Counted from the first letter of the stretch, positions 9,214 through 18,279 are shown. The stretch: DNA of 64,000 nt from UBA1479 sp963972065 (GCA_963972065.1 CAXAVJ010000001.1:62001-126000); one strand, 5' to 3'. A program made the numbers and translations. The notes: generated from the letters alone by a model not told the origin.

Positions 9214-9656
9214 TCGGCGGTTTCCTGAGGTTGGACCAGTTCGAGAATTGTCCCATCCGGATCGTGCGCGTAGGCGACCCATACGCCGTCCGGCGAGTGC
9301 AGCGGCGGCGATTTGAACATGCAGCCGGCTTCCTGCCGGCGCTTGTATAGGTCGGCCAGATTGCGAACTGAAAAAGCGACATGCGGTCGCCCAGGTTCGA
9401 CGGCACGGGCTGCTGAGCCGGCGGCACCCGAGTGGGAACGGTAGTACAGCAGTTCGACGCGCATACCGTCGGGTGCGGTCAGCACGACAATGTCGATGTT
9501 CTGGTCGGGTTCACCGACAAGAGTGCGAATATATTCAGTGTCGAGGTCCCTGTATTCTGCCACCACTTGTAGACCCAAGTAGTCGCGGTAGAACGCCAGC
9601 GACCGGTCTAGGTCGCTGACAGTTATCCCCATATGACGGAACCCGGTCACGGTCAT
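9210..9656 (-). CDS. VOC (glyoxalase/dioxygenase superfamily) protein
   Basis: 148 residues with two beta-alpha-beta-beta-beta modules: GFRHMGITVSDLDRSLAFYR at the start and GRPHVAFSVRNLADLYKR in the second half, then VAYAHDPDGTILELVQ. The His and Glu positions fit a metal site. VOC proteins include lyases, epimerases and isomerases. Its place between two SDRs and a cytidylyltransferase suggests an epimerase or isomerase step on the sugar, but no specific reaction can be named. Confidence 0.75.
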   Translation of the reverse strand: MTVTGFRHMGITVSDLDRSLAFYRDYLGLQVVAEYRDLDTEYIRTLVGEPDQNIDIVVLTAPDGMRVELLYYRSHSGAAGSAARAVEPGRPHVAFSVRNLADLYKRRQEAGCMFKSPPLHSPDGVWVAYAHDPDGTILELVQPQETAE

Positions 9657-9659
9657 TGT

Positions 9660-10424
9660 CTAGAATCCCACGGTCTGGCCGCCGTCGATCACAAGCTCGG
9701 CGCCGGTGATGAACGAAGCGCGGAAGGAGCTGAGAAACAGCGCCGCTTGCGCGATGTCGTCCGGGGTGCCGAATCGACGTAACGGGACTGCTTTCAAGAC
9801 GCTGTCGGCGAGGGCCGGGTGGGCCTTTAGCTTATCGTCCCAACGGCCGCCGTCGAACAATACATTGCCGGGTTGAATCAGATTGACCCTGACGCCTGTC
9901 GGCCCGAGTTCATGGGCCATTGTCTTGCTGAGCGCCCGCAGGCCGGCTTTCCCCACGTTGTACCCGATCGGCGCACCAAGCGCTTCGCGGCCGCAGATGC
10001 TGCCGATGAACAGAATCGATCCGTGGCCCCGCTCCGCCATACCACGCGCGACGTGACGAGAAAGCCGCGCTGGACCGGTCAGGTTTGCGGTCAGTAGCCG
10101 GCCCCAGGCTTCGTCGGATGTATCGAATCCCGGCGCGGTGTCGGTGTCTCCGTAGTTGACGACCAGAACGTCCAAGGCCGGCAAGCCGTCGATCAGGTCC
10201 GATGCATCTGAGTTGGAAAAATCTCGGGCCACAATGTCAGGGCGCGTGCCACTGATCTTTTCGATTTCGTCGGCGGCCCTCTCTAGGGTGGCTTCCTTTC
10301 GGGCGCCCAGCCATACCGAAGCGCCTGCTTCGGCGAAAGCCGTCGCAATGCCTTTGCCAATACCACGGCTGGCGCCGGCGACGAGAACGTTACAGTTTTC
10401 GAATTCTTTCATGAAGCCGATCAC
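9660..10424 (-). CDS. SDR family oxidoreductase
   Basis: Classical short-chain dehydrogenase of 254 residues. NAD(P) motif VAGASRGIGKGIA, NYGD in place of NNAG, a catalytic Ser in LFIGS, YNVGK for the Tyr-Lys pair, and a C-terminal SFITGAELVIDGGQ. The start is GTG in a GTGA overlap with the preceding SDR; an internal ATG four codons later is the alternative. It probably reduces or oxidises a sugar carbonyl. Two SDRs in tandem suggest an oxidation/reduction couple that inverts a centre. Confidence 0.82.
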   Translation of the reverse strand: MIGFMKEFENCNVLVAGASRGIGKGIATAFAEAGASVWLGARKEATLERAADEIEKISGTRPDIVARDFSNSDASDLIDGLPALDVLVVNYGDTDTAPGFDTSDEAWGRLLTANLTGPARLSRHVARGMAERGHGSILFIGSICGREALGAPIGYNVGKAGLRALSKTMAHELGPTGVRVNLIQPGNVLFDGGRWDDKLKAHPALADSVLKAVPLRRFGTPDDIAQAALFLSSFRASFITGAELVIDGGQTVGF

Positions 10425-11275
10425 CAGGCTGTTCGACCGCCATCCATGACTAGGTTATGACCTGTCATAAAGGACGAGGCATCCGAAGCAAGGAACACGA
10501 TCGCGCCTTTGTACTCGTTAATCCGGCCCATGCGACCCATTGGAATGCGGCTTGCCAGCTTGGCGACGAAGCCGAGATCGTGATCTCTGAAAACGCCGGC
10601 CGGCGAAAAGCAATTTACGCGTACGTTGTTGGCGGCCCAGAGCGTGGCCAAATGACGGGTTAGGTGGATCACACCCGCTTTGGTTACGGAATAGAACGCT
10701 GGTGTATTGAAAGGCATTCCCGGATAGTTCGCCGCAGGGTCGGGGTCGTAAATGCGCTGGTCAGGGCTGACAATTCCGACGTCCGATCCGATATTGACGA
10801 TGGAACCTTGACCGAGTTTGACCATTTCATGACCGATTATCTTGCAAGCCAGCATGGTGCCCGTCAGGTTGATCCGCAGGCCTGCATCCCAAACCTCGGG
10901 TGCCGTATCCTCGAACGGCGCGAAAAAGGCGTCCGGGTCGGCGTCGCAACCGTATTTTGTCAGAGCGGCGTTATTGATCAGGACATCGATCCGGCCGTGC
11001 CGTTTCAAAACCCGGTCCACGGCATTGCGGATCGACGCCTCGTCCGACACGTCGGCCACTTCAGTTTCGCAGCGGCCGCAATACGCGGCGACGTCGCGGG
11101 CCGCCTCCTCTAATTGTTCTGGAGCTAGATCGAACAGCACGGGTAGGCCACCCATCTCGCCCAAGACCTCAGCGAATTGATGGCCCAAAAAGCCCGCACC
11201 ACCGGTTATGACGCAAATCTTTCCCGTCAGATCATACTGGGCCTTTACGGATCTGGAGGCGGAGGGGGAACTCAT
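10421..11275 (-). CDS. SDR family oxidoreductase
   Basis: 284-residue classical SDR: VITGGAGFLGHQFAE cofactor loop, LINNAALTKYG, IVNIGSDVGIV (catalytic Ser region), YSVTKAGVIHLTRH (Tyr and Lys) and FMTGHNLVMDGG at the end. The N-terminal 15 residues are not conserved in type. It resembles the PtmA/LegA-type dehydrogenases found in flagellin-glycan and nonulosonate clusters, but that assignment is by context only. It is coupled to the next gene by a 4-bp overlap. Confidence 0.82.
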   Translation of the reverse strand: MSSPSASRSVKAQYDLTGKICVITGGAGFLGHQFAEVLGEMGGLPVLFDLAPEQLEEAARDVAAYCGRCETEVADVSDEASIRNAVDRVLKRHGRIDVLINNAALTKYGCDADPDAFFAPFEDTAPEVWDAGLRINLTGTMLACKIIGHEMVKLGQGSIVNIGSDVGIVSPDQRIYDPDPAANYPGMPFNTPAFYSVTKAGVIHLTRHLATLWAANNVRVNCFSPAGVFRDHDLGFVAKLASRIPMGRMGRINEYKGAIVFLASDASSFMTGHNLVMDGGRTAW

Positions 11276-11280
11276 GAAAT

Positions 11281-12219
11281 TCAGCCCAGGTTGTCGAAAA
11301 AGAAAGCGTTCCGGATCATGGTGTAGCCCTTGATCAGTTCTTCGATGCCATTGTCGAGGCTATGCTGGGGCCGCCATCCCGTGGCTTCGATTTTCTCGTT
11401 TGAAACGATGTAGTCGCGTTTGTCGGGATCTTTGCCGATATTGGATTCAAAGATGTGGAAATCAGGCAAGCGCTTTTTGATCCTGTGGCAGAGTTCCAGT
11501 TTCGACAGATTGGCGTCCGACAGTCCGACATTATATGTCTCGCCCCGCATCGTGTCATAGTTGTCCAATCCCCACATGAAGGCATTGGTGACGTCCCGTA
11601 CATGGATGTAGTTGCGCTTGAAGTGTCCTTCGAACAGCACCAGAGACCGGTCATAGACGGCGCGGTAGACGAAATCATTGACCAGCAAGTCGATACGCAT
11701 CCGCGGGGCCATTCCGAACACGGTGGCTAGGCGGAAGGTGACCGCGCGGCCCGTTTCAAGCAGCAGCCGTTCGGCCTCGACTTTGGTCGTGCCGTAGAGC
11801 GACACGGGGTTAAGGGGGCTCTCTTCGGTGCAGAACTGATCGCTTTCGCCGATGCCGTATCCTGAGTTGGTGACGGGGTACAGCAGGCGCTGATCCTGGC
11901 TCAGTTTGATGATCATGTGCCTGACCACATCGACATGAATGGCCTTGGTGGCATCCGGGTTCTTATCGCAGGCTGGGGCGCCGACAATTGCCGCCAAGGG
12001 GATGATCACATCGTGTTTGGCGTATTCCGCATCCATCAGGTTCTTGTCCCGGACGTCTGCTTTGATGACTTGGAAGTTTGGGTTTGCACAGCAATGCAGC
12101 AGGCTGGCTTGGCGGTACATGAAGTTGTCCACGACGGTAACCTGCCATCCCCGTGACAGTAGTTCCGGAACGAGGATTGAACCCAGATATCCGGCGCCAC
12201 CGGTAACGAGAATTTTCAT
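11281..12219 (-). CDS. NAD-dependent epimerase/dehydratase
   Basis: Extended SDR of 312 residues starting MKILVTGGAGYLGS. SGYGIGE and SLYGTTKVEAE give the catalytic Ser/Tyr/Lys environment. The ATG at 12219 is preferred over a TTG at 12237 because GGAAAG lies 6 bases before it and the Rossmann motif begins at once. Family members epimerise or dehydrate NDP-sugars. The position between NeuB-like and SDR genes places it in early precursor formation, but the substrate is unknown. Confidence 0.82.
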   Translation of the reverse strand: MKILVTGGAGYLGSILVPELLSRGWQVTVVDNFMYRQASLLHCCANPNFQVIKADVRDKNLMDAEYAKHDVIIPLAAIVGAPACDKNPDATKAIHVDVVRHMIIKLSQDQRLLYPVTNSGYGIGESDQFCTEESPLNPVSLYGTTKVEAERLLLETGRAVTFRLATVFGMAPRMRIDLLVNDFVYRAVYDRSLVLFEGHFKRNYIHVRDVTNAFMWGLDNYDTMRGETYNVGLSDANLSKLELCHRIKKRLPDFHIFESNIGKDPDKRDYIVSNEKIEATGWRPQHSLDNGIEELIKGYTMIRNAFFFDNLG

Positions 12220-12241
12220 ATCGGTCTTTCCAGGCAAGGTC

Positions 12242-13327
12242 TTAATCCAGTTGCTTAATGCCGATTGGGCTGTCGATTTCGATGTCGGACGTTACTGTGC
12301 GGCCGATAACGTCGTCGATCCGTGACGGCGGCAATCCTGCCCCGCCTGTACGCTTCGCCGTCACCATATCCGCCGTCAGACGGGTTCCAGCCGATACTGC
12401 GCGGGCCGCGACTAGCCGTTTGCGCAAACGGTCACGGTTCTCGACCTCGCAAGGCATAACTTGCTTGCTGCCAGAACCGCGTACTTGTTCGGCCATGCGA
12501 AGATCCCGCACCAATGCCTTCAGCTCATCCGGCTCCAGCGAGGCGCGATGATCCGGGCCAGGCAGGTTGCGGTTGAGGGTGAAATGTTTCTCGTAACAAC
12601 AAGCGCCTAGGGCGACAGCTGAGATTGCCGCGACGCCGCCGGGGACATGGTCGGAGTAGCCGACTGCCACGTTGCAGCGGCGGGCAATTTCGTGCATCGC
12701 CAGTAGGTTGGCTTGATCCGCGGGCGCTGGGTAGGAGCCGGTGCACTGCATGACAGCCAACTGACCGGTGCCGGCCTTGCGGATGACCTCGACGGACGCG
12801 ACGACTTCTTCCATCGCGCACATGGCAGTGGATAGAATCATCGGTCGGCCTTTCGAAGCTATGTGGCGTAGCAAGGGAATGTTGTCGGCATCGGTCGAGG
12901 CAATCTTGTAGAGAGCGATGTCCAGTTCATCCAAAATATCCACACTGGGAGTGTCGTACGGAGTGGACATGAACAGGATGCCCCGTTCTGCGCAGCGGCG
13001 CATGATCGCTTCGTGCTGCGCGCGGTCCAGCTCCTGCGTTTTCAAAAGCTCGAACCAGCTTTGTTCCGAATCGGGTCCAGTGGTATCGATGTGGTACTGC
13101 GCTTTTGGCGCCTGACGAAGGATGATGTGCTCCGCCAGGAAGGTTTGAAATTTTACCGCATCTGCGCCTGCCTCGGCGGCCACGTCCACGAGATCCAACG
13201 CCATCCCAAGGTCACCATTATGGTTCACCCCCGCCTCGGCGATGATGAACAGAGATGCGTCGTGTCCAATGCGGCGGCCGCCTGGAAGGTCGATACCCGT
13301 GTGCGTATAGGAATTCAGATCGATCAT
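12242..13327 (-). CDS. neuB: N-acetylneuraminate synthase family protein (NeuB/PseI/LegI-like)
   Basis: 361 residues. The N-terminal TIM barrel has IIAEAGVNHNGDLGMALDL and DAVKFQTFLAEHI, then STPYDTPSVDIL and VGYSDHVPGG; the C-terminal 60 residues form an SAF (antifreeze-like) domain. NeuB enzymes condense phosphoenolpyruvate with a six-carbon amino sugar to give a nine-carbon nonulosonic acid, or act on related aldoses. It points to a sialic-acid-like sugar in this polysaccharide, activated by the cytidylyltransferase downstream. Which nonulosonate is made cannot be told. Confidence 0.88.
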   Translation of the reverse strand: MIDLNSYTHTGIDLPGGRRIGHDASLFIIAEAGVNHNGDLGMALDLVDVAAEAGADAVKFQTFLAEHIILRQAPKAQYHIDTTGPDSEQSWFELLKTQELDRAQHEAIMRRCAERGILFMSTPYDTPSVDILDELDIALYKIASTDADNIPLLRHIASKGRPMILSTAMCAMEEVVASVEVIRKAGTGQLAVMQCTGSYPAPADQANLLAMHEIARRCNVAVGYSDHVPGGVAAISAVALGACCYEKHFTLNRNLPGPDHRASLEPDELKALVRDLRMAEQVRGSGSKQVMPCEVENRDRLRKRLVAARAVSAGTRLTADMVTAKRTGGAGLPPSRIDDVIGRTVTSDIEIDSPIGIKQLD

Positions 13328-13347
13328 GCGTCAAATAGGTCTTCGAA

Positions 13348-14004
13348 TTACAGGTAAGGATCGCCCGGTCGGCGCTTGCGTAACTCGCGCGCCGGGCAAC
13401 CCGCGTAAACGGCCTCACCGACGAGATCGCCAATGACGGCGGCGCCGTTCCCTACCACGACGTCGGGGCCGATGGAAACTTCGTGTGACACAGTGGCGCC
13501 AACGCCAATAAAGGACCGTTGCTCAACGGTCACATTGCCACCCAAAATTGCGCCGGGAGCGAGTGTTACGAAATCTGAAAGTCTGCAATTGTGCTCAACC
13601 ACGGCATTGGACCATAGGGCGACATGGTCGCCGATTTGGGCTTCGGTATGGATAACGGCACCGGCTAGAACTATCGCCCCTTCGCCTAGTTCTGCAGACC
13701 TCGCGACATAGGCGCGAGGATGAATTAGGTTCGGGAAGGGGATGTCCCCCATGCATTGGCGGACCTGTTCAACTGCTTGGGCGCGTTTCCAGTTGTCGCC
13801 GATCCCGACAAGGATGCCGCTCGGGCGTCCCAGCGCGCCTGACAGCATGTCCTCTTCTCGGATCACGGGAAGGCCGTGAACCATGGCACCGGACGGAGGA
13901 TTGCGATCAACGAGACCCCAGATAGCGATGCCCGTCGCTTCTGCAGTATCCAGGATGCATCTGGCGAGACGGCCTGCCCCAAAGACGACCACGCTGTCGA
14001 TCAC
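13348..14004 (-). CDS. NeuD/PglD-family sugar acyltransferase
   Basis: 218 residues. An N-terminal Rossmann-like PglD_N domain (VVFGAGRLARCILD, then WGLVDRNPP) is followed by a left-handed beta-helix of hexapeptide repeats (about residues 95-195: GEGAIVLAGAVI, GDHVALWSNAVV, GPDVVVGNGAAVIGDL). Members O- or N-acetylate sialic acids or UDP-diamino sugars with acetyl-CoA. Its gene overlaps the TIM-barrel gene by 4 bp and precedes the NeuB-like gene, a usual arrangement in nonulosonate operons. Confidence 0.85.
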   Translation of the reverse strand: MIDSVVVFGAGRLARCILDTAEATGIAIWGLVDRNPPSGAMVHGLPVIREEDMLSGALGRPSGILVGIGDNWKRAQAVEQVRQCMGDIPFPNLIHPRAYVARSAELGEGAIVLAGAVIHTEAQIGDHVALWSNAVVEHNCRLSDFVTLAPGAILGGNVTVEQRSFIGVGATVSHEVSIGPDVVVGNGAAVIGDLVGEAVYAGCPARELRKRRPGDPYL

Positions 14005-14882
14005 GCTGCCGCTAGCCTTTCGCGCACGAGGCGCGCGCCGAGAGCGACCCTGTCCGGCGTCGCGTCGCGAAATTCCAGGATCAAGATCGCGCCTTCGGGC
14101 AAACGATCCAGCCAGTCCAGCACCCAGGACCCAGGTTCGAGCGGCTGATGTTGATCAAAGTGCCGGTCGTTGTGGCTTAGTTCGCAAGCCGCGAAACGGT
14201 GGCCCCAGCAGGCGATGAATTCAGCAAGGTCGAAACCGTGGCTTATGGAGGCCAGCGTGCTATGGGCGAGGTTGAAATTCAGCCACAGGCTGCCGTCAAA
14301 GGCATCAAACAGGCGTTCATATTCAGATGGCTGCTCCAGCAGAAGCACACCTTCGCTGGTCAACGACCCTTCGGTTTCGACGGCCAGGCGGATGTCGAGT
14401 GCTTCCGCTTCGGCGGTCAGTGTCTCCAGCGAGCGCAGCATGCGGTAGAAGGCTTGGTCGCGGTCGCTTCGTTCTCCGGAAAACGAAAAATCGTAAGCGC
14501 CGGGACGCCCGCTGGTCGATGCCGAGGCGTTGGCGAGAAAGCCGGGATGCACGGTGTAGAGCGTCGCGCCGAGTTCAGCCGCACACCTCAGACAATGCTG
14601 GGCATGGGCAACAGAGGCCTTCCTTACGGCTTCGTCGGCAGAGGCGATATTGATCACCATGTCCTGCGACGCCGGTGGGAAATAATTGTGTGTTACGATC
14701 GGCCCGGACCATGCTTCACGGATCATCGTCTTGGTTTCGCGCCAGTCACGGTAGCAATGGGTCGATCCGATCTCGACGCCGTCCAGGCCGAGCGAGGCCA
14801 AGCCTTCGAGGGCCGCAGACAAATCGGTCTGAAGTCCGGGCAACCAGGTCGTAGACGCGTAGACGGCCGGCAGCGCAGTCAT
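14001..14882 (-). CDS. sugar phosphate isomerase/epimerase-like TIM barrel protein
   Basis: 293 residues from the ATG at 14882, which overlaps the kinase stop as ATGA. The frame is open 88 codons further upstream but that stretch is arginine-rich shadow sequence. Visible strand-end motifs are LDGVEIGSTHCYRDW, PIVTHNYFPP, TLYTVHPGFLA, RLAVETEGS and CELSHNDRHFDQH, which could supply metal ligands. It is a relative of the protein at 6297-7121 but not close to it. A role in sugar isomerisation is inferred from fold and operon. Confidence 0.75.
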   Translation of the reverse strand: MTALPAVYASTTWLPGLQTDLSAALEGLASLGLDGVEIGSTHCYRDWRETKTMIREAWSGPIVTHNYFPPASQDMVINIASADEAVRKASVAHAQHCLRCAAELGATLYTVHPGFLANASASTSGRPGAYDFSFSGERSDRDQAFYRMLRSLETLTAEAEALDIRLAVETEGSLTSEGVLLLEQPSEYERLFDAFDGSLWLNFNLAHSTLASISHGFDLAEFIACWGHRFAACELSHNDRHFDQHQPLEPGSWVLDWLDRLPEGAILILEFRDATPDRVALGARLVRERLAAA

Positions 14883-16294
14883 TCGCTGAATTCCTCGTTG
14901 CCTCGGCTTGTCCAGCTTTGAAGACCGAGTGCATCGAATGCCACGGGGCCGACTGTCAGGCCACGGTCTGTCAATGCACGGATCACGTCGTAACGGCGAA
15001 ACGGTTTGGTGAAAAATAGATAGAACCCGCCGCCGCCCGTTCCGAGCAAGCGGCCGCCTTCCGCGCCGGCCTGTATCGCCACGTCGTAAACCGCGTCCAA
15101 CGCTTCCGATGTTACGGCGGACTCGTACCTTTTCTTCAGTGACCAAGTGTCGCCCAGCGCTTGGCCGAAACCTTCTAGATTTCCCCGAAGCAGCTTGGAG
15201 CGCATATCTAAGGCAATATCTTTGAGTTCCGAAGCGAAGCTGATGCGTTCGGGATCGTCGACGTGACGATTTTTATGGCGCCCCTGGATTTGTTGCCCCT
15301 TGTGTTCGATGCCCGTGTAACAAAGCAGGAAACGTTCTTCCATTTCTTGCAAGGTGGAGGTTTGCAGCCTAAGCGGCGTAACGACGTTGTGCTCGCTGGA
15401 GAATTCGAGAAAGTTGAACCCGCCAAACACAGTGGCGTATTGGTCCTGCCACCCCCCGGAAACGCTCAGTTCCATCCGCTCCGCCTCGAAGGCGTGTTCG
15501 GAAATTTCATAGAGGTCCAGTTTTTCATCCCGGAACTCGTTGAAGCAGCCAATAACCGCGGCAAGCAGGGCGGCGGAGCCTCCCAATCCCGAACCGGGCA
15601 TCATGTCGCTGGCGACATGTAGTTCAAAGCCGAATGACGGTTGCATGACTGTGATGCCGGCCTTCAATAGGTCGATGGAGCCGTTGTACGTCAACGCCTG
15701 CAGGTTCTCTGCTTCGATCCGCCGACCGAGGTCGTGGGATTGAATAATGATTCGAGAATCGTCGCGGCGCCGGAGCATCGCCCGGGCATGACACAGGACG
15801 GTTGTTGTCAGGCTTACTCCACCGTGGTCCATAAAGTAGGAGGTGAAGTCCGTTCCTCCTCCGGCAAGACTCAACCGGGCCGGTGCGCGGGCGCGGGCAT
15901 AAATTTCTCGGCCCTGGGGGTGAGTATAGCGCAGTCCGGCGGCAACGAAGTCTACGAGGCGTCCGGAGGAATCAATGATCGGGATCGCCTTAATTCGCGA
16001 ATCCAACATCTTCAAGACGCGTTCGCGGCTGCTTCTCTGCGGCATCGCGACGAACTCCCGGTTCATCGCGTCGGTAATTGGCGATTCGAGGGAGATGTTC
16101 TTTAGAGCGGCGGCGCGGGCATCCCCGTTCGATAGAACGCCGATCAGGCGGCCGTCACCGTCGCAAATGCATACAACCTCGGTTCCCGTGCGTTCGAGCT
16201 TATGCAGCGCTTCGCGAAGGCTCGCGGTTTCGGGGATGGATATCGCCTCAAGGACGGCGCCACCATCCGGCGAAATCTGGGCGGGGTCGGTCAT
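14879..16294 (-). CDS. CBS-domain pair fused to GHMP sugar kinase (HddA-like)
   Basis: 471 residues from the ATG at 16294 (ATGA overlap with the nucleotidyltransferase; ten more codons are open upstream). Residues about 15-120 are two CBS domains. From residue 134, RARAPARLSLAGGGTDF begins a GHMP kinase with the ATP loop PGSGLGGSAAL at 233-243 and GTGGGGFYLFF near the end. The kinase half matches D-glycero-D-manno-heptose 7-phosphate kinase and related sugar kinases. CBS domains usually bind adenosyl nucleotides, so the fusion suggests energy or nucleotide control of sugar phosphorylation. The next gene supplies the matching nucleotidyltransferase. Confidence 0.85.
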   Translation of the reverse strand: MTDPAQISPDGGAVLEAISIPETASLREALHKLERTGTEVVCICDGDGRLIGVLSNGDARAAALKNISLESPITDAMNREFVAMPQRSSRERVLKMLDSRIKAIPIIDSSGRLVDFVAAGLRYTHPQGREIYARARAPARLSLAGGGTDFTSYFMDHGGVSLTTTVLCHARAMLRRRDDSRIIIQSHDLGRRIEAENLQALTYNGSIDLLKAGITVMQPSFGFELHVASDMMPGSGLGGSAALLAAVIGCFNEFRDEKLDLYEISEHAFEAERMELSVSGGWQDQYATVFGGFNFLEFSSEHNVVTPLRLQTSTLQEMEERFLLCYTGIEHKGQQIQGRHKNRHVDDPERISFASELKDIALDMRSKLLRGNLEGFGQALGDTWSLKKRYESAVTSEALDAVYDVAIQAGAEGGRLLGTGGGGFYLFFTKPFRRYDVIRALTDRGLTVGPVAFDALGLQSWTSRGNEEFSE

Positions 16295-17004
16295 TGGGAT
16301 GCTTCTAGCGTTATGGTCTGGCAAAACGCACGGTAGCTCTCTGGTGTGCCGATGTCGGTGAAAGGAGGATGTTCATGCACGACAAAAGCACAGATGAGCG
16401 ATCGTTGCGCCATTCCAGGAAAAAAATCACGCTCAATGGAGAATTGCCCCTCTGGGGACTCACGCATTATCTCTGAGGAGACGATGTAAAGCCCGCAGTT
16501 GACCAACCCGCGCTCGGCATCTCCTGTAGCTTGGCTGAATCCGTCCACGCGGGTCCCGGTACATTCGACTTTCCCATATCGTGCACAGTTGTCGACCTGT
16601 GCGATAGCCATCGTAATGGGAAAACGACCCGGCTCGTGGGAGTCTAATATCGGGCGTAGGGGGAAATTGTAGTAGGTATCACCATTCATTATCACAACAT
16701 CGCCCGTCAACGAGGCCGCTTGTATGGCGTTCTTCACCGCTCCCCCGGTTCCCAAGGGCGTGTGCTCGTGAACGATTTCAATTGGGATCGGACACCTGTC
16801 GCGTGACCTCGCGAACTCGATGATCTGGTCGGCCATGTGATGTACCGTGAGGATGACGCGTTCCACCCCGGAAGCTGCGGCCCAAGCCAGTTGATGGTCG
16901 AGAAACGGCTTGCCATGAACCAGCGCAAGCGGCTTCGGCCTGTCATTGACGAGCGGGCGGAGGCGTGTGCCGAAACCTCCGGCAAGGATGATCGCGTCAG
17001 ACAT
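16291..17004 (-). CDS. sugar-1-phosphate nucleotidyltransferase (HddC/RfbA superfamily)
   Basis: 237 residues. The signature AIILAGGFGTRLRPLV is at the N-terminus with the activating Lys in RPKPLALVHGKP, and VVIMNGDTYYN holds the metal-binding Asp. It is closest in form to D-glycero-alpha-D-manno-heptose 1-phosphate guanylyltransferase (HddC). Pairing with the GHMP kinase suggests a GDP- or NDP-activated sugar made by phosphorylation at C1 and then nucleotidyl transfer. The base specificity is not deducible here. Confidence 0.82.
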   Translation of the reverse strand: MSDAIILAGGFGTRLRPLVNDRPKPLALVHGKPFLDHQLAWAAASGVERVILTVHHMADQIIEFARSRDRCPIPIEIVHEHTPLGTGGAVKNAIQAASLTGDVVIMNGDTYYNFPLRPILDSHEPGRFPITMAIAQVDNCARYGKVECTGTRVDGFSQATGDAERGLVNCGLYIVSSEIMRESPEGQFSIERDFFPGMAQRSLICAFVVHEHPPFTDIGTPESYRAFCQTITLEASQ

Positions 17005-17010
17005 TCGGCG

Positions 17011-18135
17011 TTACGCGGCCCCTCTTGCCGTCCAATCAAGAACGAGGTCGCAAATGCGGTCGATCAGATCCGGCTGAAGGTCCGTGCCCGATGGCAGATG
17101 CAAGGATCGCGACGATAGGGAGCGCGAGACGGGAAAGGGGCTGGGATCGGTGTCATCCGCATCGGGGACCGCCTCGTGAACGGGATTGACCATCTGCCGA
17201 GAATCGATCCCGTTGTCCTTTAAGAAGGCGAGCAGCGGATCCCGCATCTCGATATCCCTGAGCGTCACGGTCGTCAGCCAATGGACAGGCCGGCAATAGG
17301 GGAGGATGGGGCGACAGGAAAGGCGTCCGTCATCGGCCTCGGCGAGACGCCGACGATAATGGGCATCCTGAACGGCACGCCGAGCGAGAATATCGTCCAG
17401 CCCCTCAAGTTGGGCCAAGCCGATGGCTGCCTGCATGTTGGTCATGCGGTAATTGAAGCCGGCGACAACATGAACGTAGCGCTTCTCGCGGGACATTCCA
17501 TGATCACGGTAGATTCGCAAACGCTTTTCCAGGTTAGGGTCCTGGGTGAGGATCATCCCCCCCTCTCCCGTGGTCATGATCTTGTTTGCAAAGAAGCTAT
17601 AGCAGGACATGATGCCAAAAGTTCCTGCCGTCACTCCGTCGCAGGTCGCCGCAGGAGCTTCTGCGACGTCCTCGATCACCGGAATGCCGTGACAGGAACA
17701 AATTTCCATGATCCGCGCCATGTCCGCTGTGTGACCGAACGGATGAACGACGATCAGGGCCTTGGTTTTCGAAGATATTTTTTCCTCGATTAAATTCGGA
17801 TTGATCGCCCAGCTGCCTTCCTCTACGTCGACCAACACCGGCCTGGCGCCGCATAGGGCAACCATGTTCACCGGTGCGATAAAGGTGAGGTCGGGGCATA
17901 TAACTTCATCGCCGGGCCCAATCCCCAGCGCGACAAGCGCCAAGTGAAGGGCGGTCGTGCAGTTTGATGTCGCGATGCCGATCGGCATGCTGTTGTAGGC
18001 GGCGAAAGCTTGTTCGAAGTCCTCGATGAAGGCGCCTTGTGATGAAATCCATCCACTATCAACACAGGATAGTAAATAATCTCGTTCGTTTCCGGAGAAA
18101 AGAGGTTCGAAAATAGGGATCATGGCCGTTGTCAT
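17011..18135 (-). CDS. DegT/DnrJ/EryC1/StrS family PLP aminotransferase
   Basis: 374 residues, first structural gene after the leader. It has the fold type I features of sugar aminotransferases: SGWISSQGAFIEDFE, SNCTTALHLAL (phosphate site), PDLTFIAPVN, VIEDVAEAP (PLP Asp) and SFFANKIMTTGEGGM, whose Lys carries PLP. Perosamine-synthase-like enzymes of this kind aminate 4-keto or 3-keto NDP-sugars using glutamate. The start at 18135 (MTTAMIPIFEPL) has a second ATG four codons on. It lies about 75 bp downstream of an ops-like element. Confidence 0.87.
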   Translation of the reverse strand: MTTAMIPIFEPLFSGNERDYLLSCVDSGWISSQGAFIEDFEQAFAAYNSMPIGIATSNCTTALHLALVALGIGPGDEVICPDLTFIAPVNMVALCGARPVLVDVEEGSWAINPNLIEEKISSKTKALIVVHPFGHTADMARIMEICSCHGIPVIEDVAEAPAATCDGVTAGTFGIMSCYSFFANKIMTTGEGGMILTQDPNLEKRLRIYRDHGMSREKRYVHVVAGFNYRMTNMQAAIGLAQLEGLDDILARRAVQDAHYRRRLAEADDGRLSCRPILPYCRPVHWLTTVTLRDIEMRDPLLAFLKDNGIDSRQMVNPVHEAVPDADDTDPSPFPVSRSLSSRSLHLPSGTDLQPDLIDRICDLVLDWTARGAA

Positions 18136-18209
18136 GGTTCAAAAATAAAAAGGCTGACAGTATGGCTCAGGCTTGGCGTTGCGGGTCGGGGCGTTTGGCG
18201 TGGGCCGGG

Positions 18210-18220
18210 CAGGCTACCGC
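18210..18220 (-). promoter_or_regulatory. ops-like element in operon leader
   Basis: Read on the minus strand this is GCGGTAGCCTG, preceded by T. It matches the RfaH-recruiting ops core (GGCGGTAGCnTG) at all but the first base. It sits in the untranslated leader between the NusG-like gene and the first sugar gene. RfaH-type proteins bind such an element in the nontemplate strand during transcription and suppress termination downstream. The match is seen; the function is inferred. Confidence 0.5.
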
Positions 18221-18279
18221 ACTCCGGGTGAATCACTCACGCGGTGTGCCGGCGCATATTTAGGTGACGGGCGTGCACG

